DNA from: Burkholderiales bacterium
Lineage (GTDB): Bacteria; Pseudomonadota; Gammaproteobacteria; Burkholderiales; Burkholderiaceae_C
DNA: 64,000 nucleotides
Direction of reading: 5' to 3'
NCBI GenBank assembly: GCA_025350145.1
Contig: JANXYH010000044.1
Location: 29,106-93,105, forward strand
The translations under genes and the position numbers were made by a program. This document shows positions 8,474 to 18,949 of this stretch, piece by piece (position 1 is the stretch's first letter; every line of letters begins with the position of its first letter). The notes below the pieces were generated by a model. It saw nothing but the letters and a program-made list of their open reading frames with translations. It ran no database searches and had not been told where the DNA came from.

Positions 8474-11310
8474 CCCAGCACGGCCTGCCACAGCGCCCGG
8501 ACCGCCTCTGCCGCGCGGCCGAGTTCGGCATTGGCCGCGAACTGGGTGCTTTGCTCGTCCAGCCGTGCCCGGTGCTGGGCACGGCGCAGGCTGCGGTAGG
8601 CGTCGGCAGCGGCCAGGCCGACTCCGGCAGGCAGCAGCCCAGCGGCCTCGGCGCGCTGCAGCAGGCCGATGTTGCCGACGTTGTCGAGCAGCGCGGGGTG
8701 CCCGGCGCTGTGCACCAGCACCAGCGCCTGGACCGCAAATTCGGCATCGACCATGCCGCCGGGGCTGTGCTTGACGTCGAACAGGCCGGCGCGCACCGGC
8801 CGCGCCCGGCGCAGCTTGTCGCGCATGCCCAGCACCTCGGCGCGCAACGCTGCGGCGTCGCGCGGGGCGACCAGCACCTGGCGGCGCACCGCCTCGAAGC
8901 GCGCCGCCAGGGCGGCCGGCCCGGTGCACCAGCGCGCCCGGGTCAAGGCCTGGTGCTCCCAGGTCCAGGCGGTGTTGCCGCCGCGCCCCTGCTGGTAGCG
9001 CTCGAACGCTGCCATCGAGGTCACCAGCAGCCCGGAGTTGCCGTTCGGCCGCAGCGCGGTGTCGATGTCGAACAACTCGCCGGCCGGGGTGCGCAAGGTC
9101 AACCAGGTGATGAGCTTGCGCACAAAGTGGCCGTAGACCTCCTGCGCCCGCTCCGGGCCATCGGGCGGGGGCTCGTCGCTGTCGTCGTAGACAAAGACCA
9201 CGTCCAGGTCGCTGCCGTAGCCCAGCTCCAGGCCACCCAGCTTGCCGTAGGCGATCACGCCGAAGCAGGGCTGGTCGCGGTGGCGCTGGCGCAGCCGCGG
9301 CCAGGCCCAGCGCAGGCTGCAGGCCAGGGTCGCGTCGGCCAGCGCCGACAACTCGTCGGCCACCTGCTCGACGCTGGCCAGCCCCTCGACATCGCGCGCC
9401 AGGATCGCAAACACCTCGGCGTGGTGGGCGTGGCGCAGGCTGTCGAGCAGGGCGTCCTCGTTGTCCTCGCCGCCGCGCTGCCAGGCGGCGTGGCGCTCGT
9501 CGAGCTCGGTGCTGTACTGGACCGGGTCGAAGCGCTGCTGCAGCAGCCGGACATCGGCCAGCGAATCGATCACGCCGGGGTGGCGCATCAGGTAGCGCAT
9601 CGGCCAGCGCGCCAGGCCGAGCATGCGCAGCAGCCGCGCCAGCACCTCGGGGCGCTCGACCAGCAGGGCGTGGTAGCTGTCGCGGCGCAGCAGCGGTTCC
9701 AGCCAATCGACGAAGCGCAGCGCCGCTTGCTCGCTGCACTGGCCTTGCTCCAGCGCTGCCGCCGTGCGCTGCAGCAAGCGGCCCAGGCGCAGCTTGCTGT
9801 CCTCGCGCAGGGCCTGCACCCGCGGCTGGGCGGCCCACTGCTGGACCCGGCTGGCCAAGGCCGCCGGCCAGGGTTCGGTCAGCGCCGGGCTGTCCAGTGG
9901 CAGCGGCGGCGCGGCGCAACTGCGGCATGGGCCATGGGCTCCGGCCGGGGGCGGGGGCGGGGCCTGGCCATCGTGCAGCAGCGCATCGAACTCCGTGGCC
10001 ACGAACTCGCGGATCTCGCCCAGCCGGTCGAGCAGCTCACAGGCCTCGGGCCGGCAGGCGGACAGGCCCATCGCGGCGGCGATCCAGTCCAGGTCGGGGT
10101 CGGCGCCGGGCAGCAGATGGGTCTGCTGGTCGTCCAGGTACTGGATGCGGTGCTCGACCCGGCGCAGGAAGCAATAGGCCTCGCCCAAGCGCTGCGCGGT
10201 CTGCGGCTTCATCAGGCCGCGCGCGGCAATCCGGGTCAGGCCCTTGAGGGTCGAGCGGGTGCGGATTTCGGGGAACTGCCCACCCCGCACCACCAGCAGC
10301 AGTTGCACCAGGAACTCGATCTCGCGGATACCGCCGCGCGAGAGCTTGACATCGTTGGCCCGCTCGGGCCGGCCAGCGGCGCGGCGTTGCGCCTCTTCGC
10401 GGATCTTGCGGTGCAACTGGCGCAGGCTCTCGAACACACCGTAGTCGAGGTAGCGCCGGTAGACAAAGGCGCTGACCAGGCCACGCAGGGGCAGCGCCGC
10501 CCCCGAGAGCACATCGGCGCGCGGCGCGACGACCCGGCTCTTGAGCCAGGCAAAGCGCTCCCACTCGCGGCCCTGGACCTGGAAATATTCTTCGAGCATC
10601 GCCAGGCTGACCACCGCCGGCCCGGAGTTGCCGTTCGGCCGCAAGGCCAGATCGACGCGGAACACCAGGCCATCCTCGGTGGTGTCGCCGATCAGCGTGT
10701 ACAGCCGCCGGGCGACGCCGCTGAAGTATTCGTGGGCGCTGGTCGGGCCGGCGCTGCCGCCGTCGGTCTGACCATCGTCGGCATAGACGTAGATCAGGTC
10801 GATGTCGGACGAGACGTTCAACTCGCGGGCGCCGAGCTTGCCCATGCCGATGATCCAAAAGGCGATCAGCCGGCCCTGGCTGTCACGCGGCGGGCCGCTG
10901 CGCGCGTCCTCGTCGCTGCGCGCCTGAGCCAGCGCCAATTCCAGCGTCACCTCGGCCAGCGAAGTCATCGTCGCCGTCACCTCCTCCAGCGGCGCAGCCT
11001 GCTCGACATCGCGCACCGCCAGCCGCTCCAGCACCAGGTGGCGCGCCACCCGCAGCGCCGAGCCCAGGCTGCGGCCGTCGGCCTGCAGACGCGCAACCAG
11101 GGCGCGGATGGTGTCGGGTTCGGGCGTGCCGGCGGTCAGCGCCGACAGCAGTGCCAACTCGGCGCCATAGCGGCGCCGTACCCGCTGCACGAAGCGGCTG
11201 TGGGCGGCACTGGCAGGCGCTGCGGCCTCAAGTGGCGGACCGGCCGGCGCCGAATCCATTGGCCCCGCCACCGGGCGCAAGGCGCTGGGCGTCGGCCCGC
11301 TGGCGTTCAT
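8470..11310 (-). CDS. glnE: Bifunctional glutamine synthetase adenylyltransferase/deadenylase
   Basis: Two nucleotidyltransferase domains: GMGKLGARELNVSSDIDLIYVY and AYGKLGGLELGYGSDLDVVFVYDD. Confidence 0.95.
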   Translation of the reverse strand: MNASGPTPSALRPVAGPMDSAPAGPPLEAAAPASAAHSRFVQRVRRRYGAELALLSALTAGTPEPDTIRALVARLQADGRSLGSALRVARHLVLERLAVRDVEQAAPLEEVTATMTSLAEVTLELALAQARSDEDARSGPPRDSQGRLIAFWIIGMGKLGARELNVSSDIDLIYVYADDGQTDGGSAGPTSAHEYFSGVARRLYTLIGDTTEDGLVFRVDLALRPNGNSGPAVVSLAMLEEYFQVQGREWERFAWLKSRVVAPRADVLSGAALPLRGLVSAFVYRRYLDYGVFESLRQLHRKIREEAQRRAAGRPERANDVKLSRGGIREIEFLVQLLLVVRGGQFPEIRTRSTLKGLTRIAARGLMKPQTAQRLGEAYCFLRRVEHRIQYLDDQQTHLLPGADPDLDWIAAAMGLSACRPEACELLDRLGEIREFVATEFDALLHDGQAPPPPPAGAHGPCRSCAAPPLPLDSPALTEPWPAALASRVQQWAAQPRVQALREDSKLRLGRLLQRTAAALEQGQCSEQAALRFVDWLEPLLRRDSYHALLVERPEVLARLLRMLGLARWPMRYLMRHPGVIDSLADVRLLQQRFDPVQYSTELDERHAAWQRGGEDNEDALLDSLRHAHHAEVFAILARDVEGLASVEQVADELSALADATLACSLRWAWPRLRQRHRDQPCFGVIAYGKLGGLELGYGSDLDVVFVYDDSDEPPPDGPERAQEVYGHFVRKLITWLTLRTPAGELFDIDTALRPNGNSGLLVTSMAAFERYQQGRGGNTAWTWEHQALTRARWCTGPAALAARFEAVRRQVLVAPRDAAALRAEVLGMRDKLRRARPVRAGLFDVKHSPGGMVDAEFAVQALVLVHSAGHPALLDNVGNIGLLQRAEAAGLLPAGVGLAAADAYRSLRRAQHRARLDEQSTQFAANAELGRAAEAVRALWQAVLG

Positions 11311-11537
11311 GAACGGCGCGGCAGCCACCGGCCGGGGCGGTCGAAATTGCCGAGTCCTTGGGCTGCCATCTGCGGATCCCTCGTGGCCGCGCCGGACCGA
11401 TCCGGCGGCGTGCTGGCCATGCGCACCGGCGCGGATTTTGCCGCGCCGCTGGGGCTTCTGGCAACGATTCCATCGCCGCCGGGCAGGCATCGAGCGGCGT
11501 GCCAAGATCGGCGCCGTCGCCGCTCCCGGGTCCGCTG

Positions 11538-12338
11538 ATGCAAATCGCCGCCGTGCAGATGGTCTCCACCCCTGAGGTGGAGCGCAACCTTGAGGCCGCC
11601 GGCCGGCTGATCGCCCAGGCCGCCGAGCAGGGCGCGCGCTTGGTCGCCCTGCCCGAGTACTTCTGCCTGCTCGGCCGGCGCGACCGCGACAAGCTCGACC
11701 TGGCCGAGGCCGACGGCGACGGGCCGATCCAGCGTTTCCTGGCCGAGGCCGCACAGCGCCACGCCATCACCCTCATCGGCGGCACCCTGCCGATGCGCTG
11801 CGCCGACCCGCTGCGGGTGCGCAACAGCAGTTGCGTCTACGGCCCGGACGGCCAACGCCTGGCGCGCTACGACAAGATCCACCTCTTCGCCTACGACAAC
11901 GGCAGCGAGCACTACGACGAAGGCCGGCTGCTGCAGGCAGGCGACACCCCCCTGGCCATCGATGTTCAGGGCCACCGCGTCGGCCTGTCGGTCTGCTACG
12001 ACCTGCGCTTCCCCGAGCTGTACCGGGCGCTGATGACGCCGCCCTGCGACCTGATCGTCGTGCCTTCGGCCTTCACCTACACCACCGGCCTGGCGCATTG
12101 GGAGTTGCTGCTGCGCGCCCGGGCGGTCGAGAACCAGTGCTATGTGCTCGCGCCGGCCCAGGGCGGCGCGCATGAGAACGGCCGCCGCACCTTCGGCCAC
12201 AGCATGCTGATCGACCCCTGGGGCGAGATCCTGGCCTGCCAGGCCGAGGGCCCGGCGGTGGTCGCCGGCGAGCTCAGCCGGCAGCGCCTGGCCGAGGTGC
12301 GCAGGCAATTGCCGGCGCTGGAACATCGGCGGCTTTGA
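11538..12338 (+). CDS. Carbon-nitrogen hydrolase (nitrilase/Nit2 family)
   Basis: [45 protein letters not shown]. Confidence 0.92.
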   Translation: MQIAAVQMVSTPEVERNLEAAGRLIAQAAEQGARLVALPEYFCLLGRRDRDKLDLAEADGDGPIQRFLAEAAQRHAITLIGGTLPMRCADPLRVRNSSCVYGPDGQRLARYDKIHLFAYDNGSEHYDEGRLLQAGDTPLAIDVQGHRVGLSVCYDLRFPELYRALMTPPCDLIVVPSAFTYTTGLAHWELLLRARAVENQCYVLAPAQGGAHENGRRTFGHSMLIDPWGEILACQAEGPAVVAGELSRQRLAEVRRQLPALEHRRL

Positions 12339-12358
12339 GTGCTGCGGCCGGCCGGCCG

Positions 12359-12787
12359 CTACTTGGCCCGGTTCGGGCAATCCGGCTTGGTGCAGACCGC
12401 GTACAGCGACAGCGCGTGGTCCTGCAGCTCGAAGCCGCGGCTGGCGGCGACCTGGTGCTGGCGCTGCTCGATCTCGGCGTCGTAGAACTCCTCGACCCGG
12501 CCGCAACTGACGCACACCAGGTGGTCGTGGTGCTGGCCCTCGTTCAGCTCGAACACCGACTTGCCCGACTCGAAGTGGTTGCGCTTGAGCAGCCCCGCCG
12601 CCTCGAACTGCATCAACACCCGGTAGACGGTGGCCAGACCGACCTCGGCGTCATCGGCCAGCAGCGCCTTGAACACATCCTCGGCGCTCATGTGGCGCTG
12701 CGCCGCGCGCTGGAAGATCTCCAGCACCTTGAGCCGCGGCAAGGTCGCCTTCAGCCCGCTGCTCTTGAGTTCACTGGCCTTGCTCAT
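12359..12787 (-). CDS. fur: Ferric uptake regulator
   Basis: [20 protein letters not shown]...HMSAEDVFK...[13 protein letters not shown]...[16 protein letters not shown]. Confidence 0.95.
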   Translation of the reverse strand: MSKASELKSSGLKATLPRLKVLEIFQRAAQRHMSAEDVFKALLADDAEVGLATVYRVLMQFEAAGLLKRNHFESGKSVFELNEGQHHDHLVCVSCGRVEEFYDAEIEQRQHQVAASRGFELQDHALSLYAVCTKPDCPNRAK

Positions 12788-12897
12788 GGGTCACCGGATC
12801 TGGCCGCAGGCCGCCTAGGATGGGGTCGGTAGAATCGAAGCATCATAGCCACCGGCCACCCCGGTGGACCGGGTCGCCCGAACCACCCCGAACGCCC

Positions 12898-13494
12898 ATG
12901 GCCAGCCGCTTGCGACTTCCCTCCCCATCCTTTTGTCTGCCTGGCCTGGCCGTGGTCGGCCTGCTCGGGCTGGGCGGCTGCTCCTACCTGCCGTCCCTGC
13001 CCTCGTTGCCGTCTCTGCCTTCGCTGCCCAGCTTTGGCGGCGGCGAGAGTTTTCTCGGCCTCATCACCCCTTACCGCATCGACATCGTCCAGGGCAATGT
13101 GGTGACGCGCGAGCAGGCCGCAGCGGTCAAACCCGGCATGACCCGCAACCAGGTGCGCGACATCCTCGGTTCGCCGATGCTGACCGACCCGTTCCACGCC
13201 GAGCGCTGGGACTATGTCTTCAGCATCCGCCGCCCCGGCGCCGAGGCGCTGCGGCGCAGCGTGGTGGCGCACTTCAAGGACGACAAGCTGGAGCGCCTGG
13301 AGGGCTCGGACCTGCCCAGCGAGCAAGAATTCGTCGCCGCCATCAGTCGCCCGCTGAGCGGCGGCCGCGGCGCCCAGGTGCTGGAGCTGAGCGAGGCCCA
13401 ACGCCTGGCGCTGCCCAAGCCGGCGCCGGTCGAGGCCACGCCCAGCACGCCGCTGGGCACGGAGCGCAGCTACCCGCCGCTGGAGCCGTCATGA
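12898..13494 (+). CDS. bamE: Outer membrane assembly lipoprotein BamE
   Basis: Lipobox [55 protein letters not shown]. Confidence 0.93.
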   Translation: MASRLRLPSPSFCLPGLAVVGLLGLGGCSYLPSLPSLPSLPSLPSFGGGESFLGLITPYRIDIVQGNVVTREQAAAVKPGMTRNQVRDILGSPMLTDPFHAERWDYVFSIRRPGAEALRRSVVAHFKDDKLERLEGSDLPSEQEFVAAISRPLSGGRGAQVLELSEAQRLALPKPAPVEATPSTPLGTERSYPPLEPS

Positions 13495-13573
13495 GTCAAC
13501 GCAGGGCCGCTCCCAAGTTGCCTCACCCCCTCGGGGGGCGGCGGCGGGCCTTTGCCGCCGCCTGGGGGTGCAC

Positions 13574-14389
13574 ATGAGCCTGCCGGCGCGATTGCGGATT
13601 GCGGTCAGCGGCGCCTCTGGCCGGATGGGACAGATGCTGGTCGAGGCGGTGCTGGCCAGCCCGGACTGCGAACTCGCAGGCGCGCTTGATCTGGCCGGCA
13701 GCCCGGCGCTGGGCCAGGACGCCGCCAACTTCATGGGCCGCAGCAGCGGCGTGAAGGTCACGGCCGAGATCGACAGCGGCCTGCATGACGCCCAGGTGCT
13801 GATCGACTTCACCCGCCCCGAGGGCACGCTGGCCCACCTGGCGCGCTGTCGGGCGCTGGGGGTCAAGGCGGTGATCGGCACCACCGGCTTCAGCCCCGCG
13901 CAGCGCGCCGAGATCGACGCCCATGCCCAGGCGATCGCCATGGTGCTCGCGCCCAACATGAGCGTCGGCGTCAACGTCGTGATGCGCCTGCTCGACCAGG
14001 CGGCGCGGGCGCTGGCGCAGGGCTACGACATCGAGGTCATCGAGACCCACCACCGCCACAAGGTCGACGCGCCCAGCGGCACTGCGCTGAAGATGGGTGA
14101 GGTGATCGCCAGCGCCCTGGGCCGCAACCTGAGCGAGCACGCCGTATTCGCCCGCCATGGCGTGACCGGCGAACGGCCGGCCGGCAGCATCGGCTTCTCG
14201 GCGATCCGCGGCGGTGACATCGTCGGCGACCACACCGTCCTGTTTGCCGGCACCGGCGAGCGCATCGAGATCAGCCACCACAGCAGCAGCCGCGCCAACT
14301 ACGCCCAGGGCAGCCTGCGTGCGGCGCGCTTTTTGGCGAACCAGCGCAGCGGCCTGTTCGACATGAACGACGTGCTCGGCCTGCGCTGA
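13574..14389 (+). CDS. dapB: 4-hydroxy-tetrahydrodipicolinate reductase
   Basis: [38 protein letters not shown]. Confidence 0.97.
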   Translation: MSLPARLRIAVSGASGRMGQMLVEAVLASPDCELAGALDLAGSPALGQDAANFMGRSSGVKVTAEIDSGLHDAQVLIDFTRPEGTLAHLARCRALGVKAVIGTTGFSPAQRAEIDAHAQAIAMVLAPNMSVGVNVVMRLLDQAARALAQGYDIEVIETHHRHKVDAPSGTALKMGEVIASALGRNLSEHAVFARHGVTGERPAGSIGFSAIRGGDIVGDHTVLFAGTGERIEISHHSSSRANYAQGSLRAARFLANQRSGLFDMNDVLGLR

Positions 14390-14419
14390 GCGACCGGCCG
14401 CAGCGGGGTTCGCCAAGCC

Positions 14420-15079
14420 ATGTCCGGGATTGCACAGTTCTGGGCGCAGAGCGACGGCATAGGCCGGGCAGTGGCGGCGCTGCTGCTGGCGATGTCGGTC
14501 AGCGCCTGGGTGTTGATCCTGTGGAAGGCCTTCAGCCTGCGCCGGGCGCGGACCGACATTGCCCGCGGCATGGCCGCGTTCTGGGCCGCCGACAGTGCCG
14601 CCTCGGGCCGCAGCCATCTGGCCTCTCTCGACCGCGAGGGCGTGCTGCTGCCGCTGCTCGAGGCCGCCCTGGCAGGCCCGGTCAGCACCAGCCTGGCCGC
14701 GCGCGGCAGCCTGGACAGCCAGCTCACCCGGCGCCTGCGTGACGCCCTGCACCGCGCCCTGGCGCAACTCCAGTTCGGCCAGGTGGTGCTGGCCTCGGTC
14801 GGCAGCACCGCGCCCTTCGTCGGCCTGTTCGGCACGGTCTGGGCGATTTACCACGCCCTGGTCGGCATCGCCGCCGCCGGCACGATCACGATCGACCGCG
14901 TCGCCGGCCCGGTCGGCGAGGCCCTGGTGATGACGGCGGCCGGCCTGGCCGTGGCCATCCCGGCGGTGCTGGCCTTCAACCTGTTCGGCCAATGGGTCGC
15001 GGCCTGCGAGGCCGAACTCGAGGGCTTCGCCCACGACCTGCGCCAGATGGTCGTGGACCGGGCCCTGGAACAGGCCTGA
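14420..15079 (+). CDS. exbB: MotA/TolQ/ExbB proton channel family protein
   Basis: ASVGSTAPFVGLFGTVWAIYHALVGIAAAGTITIDRVAGPVGEALVMTAAGLAVAIPAVLAFN. Confidence 0.92.
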   Translation: MSGIAQFWAQSDGIGRAVAALLLAMSVSAWVLILWKAFSLRRARTDIARGMAAFWAADSAASGRSHLASLDREGVLLPLLEAALAGPVSTSLAARGSLDSQLTRRLRDALHRALAQLQFGQVVLASVGSTAPFVGLFGTVWAIYHALVGIAAAGTITIDRVAGPVGEALVMTAAGLAVAIPAVLAFNLFGQWVAACEAELEGFAHDLRQMVVDRALEQA

Positions 15080-15083
15080 GGCG

Positions 15084-15503
15084 ATGGCTTTCGGACGCCT
15101 CGAACGCAAGACCGGCGCGGCGCCGATGAGCGAGATCAACATGACGCCGCTGATCGACGTGATGCTGGTGCTGATGGTGATCTTCATGATCACCGCGCCG
15201 CTGATGGGCAGCAGCCTCAAACTCGACCTGCCCAAGGTCGATGGCGCTGAGCCGTCTCGGCAGCCGCGGGTGGTGACGCTGGCCATAGACCGGGCCGAGA
15301 CCCTGTACTGGGGCGAGCAGGCCATAGACCGCGCCGCGCTGGTGCAAAAGGTCAAAGCGGCGGCGGCCGAGCAGCCCGCCCCCGAGGTGCTGCTGCGGGC
15401 CGACCAGGCCCTGCCCTATGGCCGGGTCGCCGAACTGATAGGCCTGCTGCAGGCCGGTGGCCTGTCGCGCATCGGCCTGGTGGCCGAGACCACGCGGCCC
15501 TGA
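15084..15503 (+). CDS. exbD: ExbD/TolR family biopolymer transport protein
   Basis: MSEINMTPLIDVMLVLMVIFMITAPLM. Confidence 0.93.
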   Translation: MAFGRLERKTGAAPMSEINMTPLIDVMLVLMVIFMITAPLMGSSLKLDLPKVDGAEPSRQPRVVTLAIDRAETLYWGEQAIDRAALVQKVKAAAAEQPAPEVLLRADQALPYGRVAELIGLLQAGGLSRIGLVAETTRP

Positions 15504-15528
15504 GCGGCCGCACCAGCGCCCTCGGCCG

Positions 15529-16998
15529 ATGCTGTTCACCACCCTGAGCTTCGTCTTTTTGTTCCTGCCCGTCACCTGGGCGGGCTTCTATCTGGCCGGG
15601 CGCTGGTCGGACGATGCCGCTGCCGCCTGGCTGTTCGCCGCGTCGCTGGTGTTCTATGCCCACTGGATGCCGGTCGACCTGTGGCTGCTGCTCGGCTCGA
15701 TCACCGGCAACTTTTTGGTCGGCGCCCGGATCATCGCCACGCCCGGCGGCGGGCGCGGCTGGCTGATGGCCGGCGTGGCCTTCAACCTGAGTTTGCTGGG
15801 CTGCTTCAAGTACGCCAACTTCGTGGTCGCGAACCTGAACCTGTTGCTCGGTACTGAGCTGCCCAATCCGGGGCTGCTGCTGCCGATCGGCATCTCGTTC
15901 TACTCGTTCACCCAGATTGCGTTCTTGGTCGACACCTACCAGCGCAAGGTCAGGGAGCCCAAGGCGCTGCACTACGGCCTGTTCGTCACCTACTTTCCGC
16001 ACCTGGTGGCCGGGCCGGTACTGCACCACGCGCAGATGATGCCGCAGTTCCGCGACCCCTCGGTGTACCGCATCAATCCTGCGCACTGCGCCGCCGGGCT
16101 GGCGATCTTTGCCCTCGGCCTGTTCAAAAAAGTGGTGCTGGCCGACGGCATCAGCCCCTGCGCCGATGCCGTGTTCAAACCGGCCGACGCCGGCCTGAGC
16201 CCGGACCCGCTGGAAGGCTGGCTGGGCGCGCTGGCCTACACCTTCCAGTTGTATTTCGACTTCTCGGCCTACTCGGACATGGCGATCGGCCTGTCCTGGC
16301 TGTTCAACGTGCGGCTGCCGTTCAACTTCGATTCGCCCTACCGCGCCACCAACATCAGTGACTTCTGGCGCCGCTGGCACATTTCGCTGTCCAGCTTTTT
16401 GCGCGACTACCTCTACATCGCGCTCGGCGGCAACCGGCATGGCAGCCTGCGCCGCTACCTCAACCTGGCGGCGACGATGGTGCTGGGCGGGCTGTGGCAC
16501 GGGGCGAGCTGGACCTTTGTGGTCTGGGGCGCCCTGCATGGCCTGTACCTGATGGTCAACCACGGCTTTCGCGCGCTGCTGGGCAGTGCGGCGCAGGCCC
16601 GGCTGGCCGGCTCGCGTCTGGCCGTGTTGCTGGGCTGGGCATTGACGATGCTGGGCGTGGTCGTGGCCTGGGTGGTGTTCCGTGCCGAGACCTTCGGTGG
16701 CGCGCTGCGGGTCTTGCAGGCCATGGCCGGGGCATCGCCCAGCGCCCAGACCCACGCCCTGCTGTGGAACGCCGGCCTGCAGCCGGCGGTGTGCGCGCTG
16801 TGGTGTGCCGGTTTGGGGTTGATCGCCGTGCTCGCGCCGAACAGCAACCGCATCGGCCAGCAGGCCCTGGCGCTGGCGCTGCGCCGCCCGGCCGTGCGCG
16901 CGCCGCTGGCCGGTGCGGCGCTGTGCGCGGTCACGCTGCTGGTGCTGCTCAACAGCGCGCGCGACAGCGTCTCGGCCTTCATCTACTTCAACTTTTGA
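15529..16998 (+). CDS. MBOAT family O-acyltransferase (AlgI-like)
   Basis: PIGISFYSFTQIAFLVDTYQRK; YFDFSAYSDMAIGLSWLFNVRLPFNFDSPYRATNISDFWRRWHISLSSFLRDYLYIALGGNRHG; GGLWHGASWTFVVWGALHG. Confidence 0.93.
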   Translation: MLFTTLSFVFLFLPVTWAGFYLAGRWSDDAAAAWLFAASLVFYAHWMPVDLWLLLGSITGNFLVGARIIATPGGGRGWLMAGVAFNLSLLGCFKYANFVVANLNLLLGTELPNPGLLLPIGISFYSFTQIAFLVDTYQRKVREPKALHYGLFVTYFPHLVAGPVLHHAQMMPQFRDPSVYRINPAHCAAGLAIFALGLFKKVVLADGISPCADAVFKPADAGLSPDPLEGWLGALAYTFQLYFDFSAYSDMAIGLSWLFNVRLPFNFDSPYRATNISDFWRRWHISLSSFLRDYLYIALGGNRHGSLRRYLNLAATMVLGGLWHGASWTFVVWGALHGLYLMVNHGFRALLGSAAQARLAGSRLAVLLGWALTMLGVVVAWVVFRAETFGGALRVLQAMAGASPSAQTHALLWNAGLQPAVCALWCAGLGLIAVLAPNSNRIGQQALALALRRPAVRAPLAGAALCAVTLLVLLNSARDSVSAFIYFNF

Positions 16999-17000
16999 GC

Positions 17001-18041
17001 ATGGTCGGACGGCTCGCACGGACTCTGGCCCAGGGCCTGGGCGGCGCCCTGGGCCTGCTGCTGCTGCTCGAAGCCCTGCTGCGCCTGCTGCCGGTGTCCA
17101 CGGCAACGCGAACCGGCTACACCCTCGACCCGCTGATCCTGAGCTACCCGCCGCAGCACAGTTTTCGCGTCGCCACCGGTTGGGATCTGCGCAACCCGCA
17201 GACCCTGCGGGCGAACAACCTCGGCTTCGTCGATGACCAGGACGCCCGTGCCCAGCCCGGCCAATGGGCGCTGATAGGCGACAGCTATGTCGAGTCGTCG
17301 ATGCTCGACGCGCCTGACCGCCCAGGCGCGCAACTGCGGCGCGCGCTCGGCCCGCAGCGCCCGCTGACGGTGATGGGCGCGCCGGGCTCGTCGCTGCTGG
17401 ATTACGCCGAGCGCATCCGCTGGGCCAGCCAGAACCTGGCCATCCACGACTTCGTGCTGGTCCTGGAGGCCGGCGACATCCGCCAGGCGCTGTGCGGATC
17501 GGGCAACGTCCACGGCCCCTGCCTGAACCGCCAGACCCTGGCGCCGGCGGTCGAGACCCAGGCCCCGCCGTCACCGGCCAAACGCTGGCTGCGCGAGAGC
17601 GCCCTGGCGCAGTACCTGGTGGGCCAGATTCGCCTCAGCCCGGCCACGCTGTTCGAGCGCTGGCGCGCTGGCGGCCGTCCGGCGGCCGCAGCGCCACCGC
17701 CGCCGCCGCCGGACGATCCGAGCACACCGCTGCCCGACGTAGACGCCGTGAGCCAGGCATTTTTCGAGCGCGTGCGCCCGCATGCCACCGGCCGGCTGGT
17801 GCTGGTGGTGGACTTCGATCACGACCGCCCGGCCCTGGTCGACGCCCGGATGGCCCGCGAGCGCCAGCGCTTCATGGCCCTGGCCAGGGCGCAAGGCGCC
17901 CGGGTGGTGGACATGGCGCCGGTCTATGCCGCCCACCGGGCGAACTCGACGCTGGCCCTCAGCGTCGGCCCCTACGATGGCCACCTCAACCGCCTCGGCG
18001 TGGGCCTGCTGGTCAAGGCTGCGGCGGCTGCCATGCAGTGA
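17001..18041 (+). CDS. SGNH/GDSL-like hydrolase or acyltransferase partner, membrane anchored
   Basis: N-terminal TM; ALIGDSYVESSML block; distal GPYDGHLNRLGVGLL block; adjacent to MBOAT. Confidence 0.65.
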   Translation: MVGRLARTLAQGLGGALGLLLLLEALLRLLPVSTATRTGYTLDPLILSYPPQHSFRVATGWDLRNPQTLRANNLGFVDDQDARAQPGQWALIGDSYVESSMLDAPDRPGAQLRRALGPQRPLTVMGAPGSSLLDYAERIRWASQNLAIHDFVLVLEAGDIRQALCGSGNVHGPCLNRQTLAPAVETQAPPSPAKRWLRESALAQYLVGQIRLSPATLFERWRAGGRPAAAAPPPPPPDDPSTPLPDVDAVSQAFFERVRPHATGRLVLVVDFDHDRPALVDARMARERQRFMALARAQGARVVDMAPVYAAHRANSTLALSVGPYDGHLNRLGVGLLVKAAAAAMQ

Positions 18042-18125
18042 TATGGTCCTGCCGCCCGGCGCCGATCCGATCACGCCACCGGCCAGCGGCCACTGGTCAG
18101 CTGCCGAACAAGTCCAGGGAACACC

Positions 18126-18863
18126 ATGAGCAGCTTGAGCAACGACAAACCCGCGGTGATCGCACTTCGGCGCTGGCTGGTCAGGCTGTCGTCGCTGCCG
18201 GGGCCGTCGCTGGCCAACTGGTTTGTCCGCATCGGCTATACCCTCAGGCTGCTGCAATGGACCCGCAACAATCCCTGCCTGGAGTTCAACGGCAAGGGCA
18301 GCTTCAGCAACCGTGATTTGTTTGGGAATGTCCTTGCCCAGGCCGATATCAGCGGCGCGATCGATTACCTTGAATTTGGCGTGGCGGCCGGTTCCAGCCT
18401 GGCCTGGTGGGTCGAAAATAACCACCATCCGGACAGCCGATTTTATGGTTTTGATACCTTCACCGGGCTGCCCGAGGATTGGTATTACGCGCCCAAGGGC
18501 AGTTACTCGACGCAGGGCAAGCTGCCGGACATCCGCGATCCACGCTGCGGGTTCGAGGTCGGCCTGTTCCAGGACACCTTGCGGCCGTTCCTTGCCAAGA
18601 ACCCGCTGCAGCGCCGCAAGGTGCTGCACATCGATTCCGACCTGTACAGCTCCTCGCTCTACACCTTGACCACCCTGGCGCCGCTGTTGGCGCCGGGCGA
18701 TATCGTCTTTTTTGATGATTTTGGCGGCTTGAAGAATCCGGTCGATGATTTCCGCTCACTCCATGATTTTGTCGCTGCCTACCGCATCGGCTTTGAATTG
18801 ATCGGCGCCGCCGATTACTATCGCAAGATCGCCATTCGAATCACCGGCAAAATCGCCGACTGA
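18126..18863 (+). CDS. TylF/MycF-like class I SAM-dependent methyltransferase
   Basis: [20 protein letters not shown]...[15 protein letters not shown]...[37 protein letters not shown]. Confidence 0.75.
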   Translation: MSSLSNDKPAVIALRRWLVRLSSLPGPSLANWFVRIGYTLRLLQWTRNNPCLEFNGKGSFSNRDLFGNVLAQADISGAIDYLEFGVAAGSSLAWWVENNHHPDSRFYGFDTFTGLPEDWYYAPKGSYSTQGKLPDIRDPRCGFEVGLFQDTLRPFLAKNPLQRRKVLHIDSDLYSSSLYTLTTLAPLLAPGDIVFFDDFGGLKNPVDDFRSLHDFVAAYRIGFELIGAADYYRKIAIRITGKIAD

Positions 18864-18949
18864 GGCATTCGGGAGCGGGCGCGCCGCCGCCGCCCCAGCC
18901 GATTTCGCCGGCACGGCCAGGCTCGGGGCGGCTGCCTACAATCGGCGGC

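Noticed and set aside
8437-11538. 1033-aa plus-strand ORF opposite glnE
   Set aside because: Antisense to a clear glnE, Gln/Arg/Ala/Gly-rich with no domain motif; artefact of high GC3.
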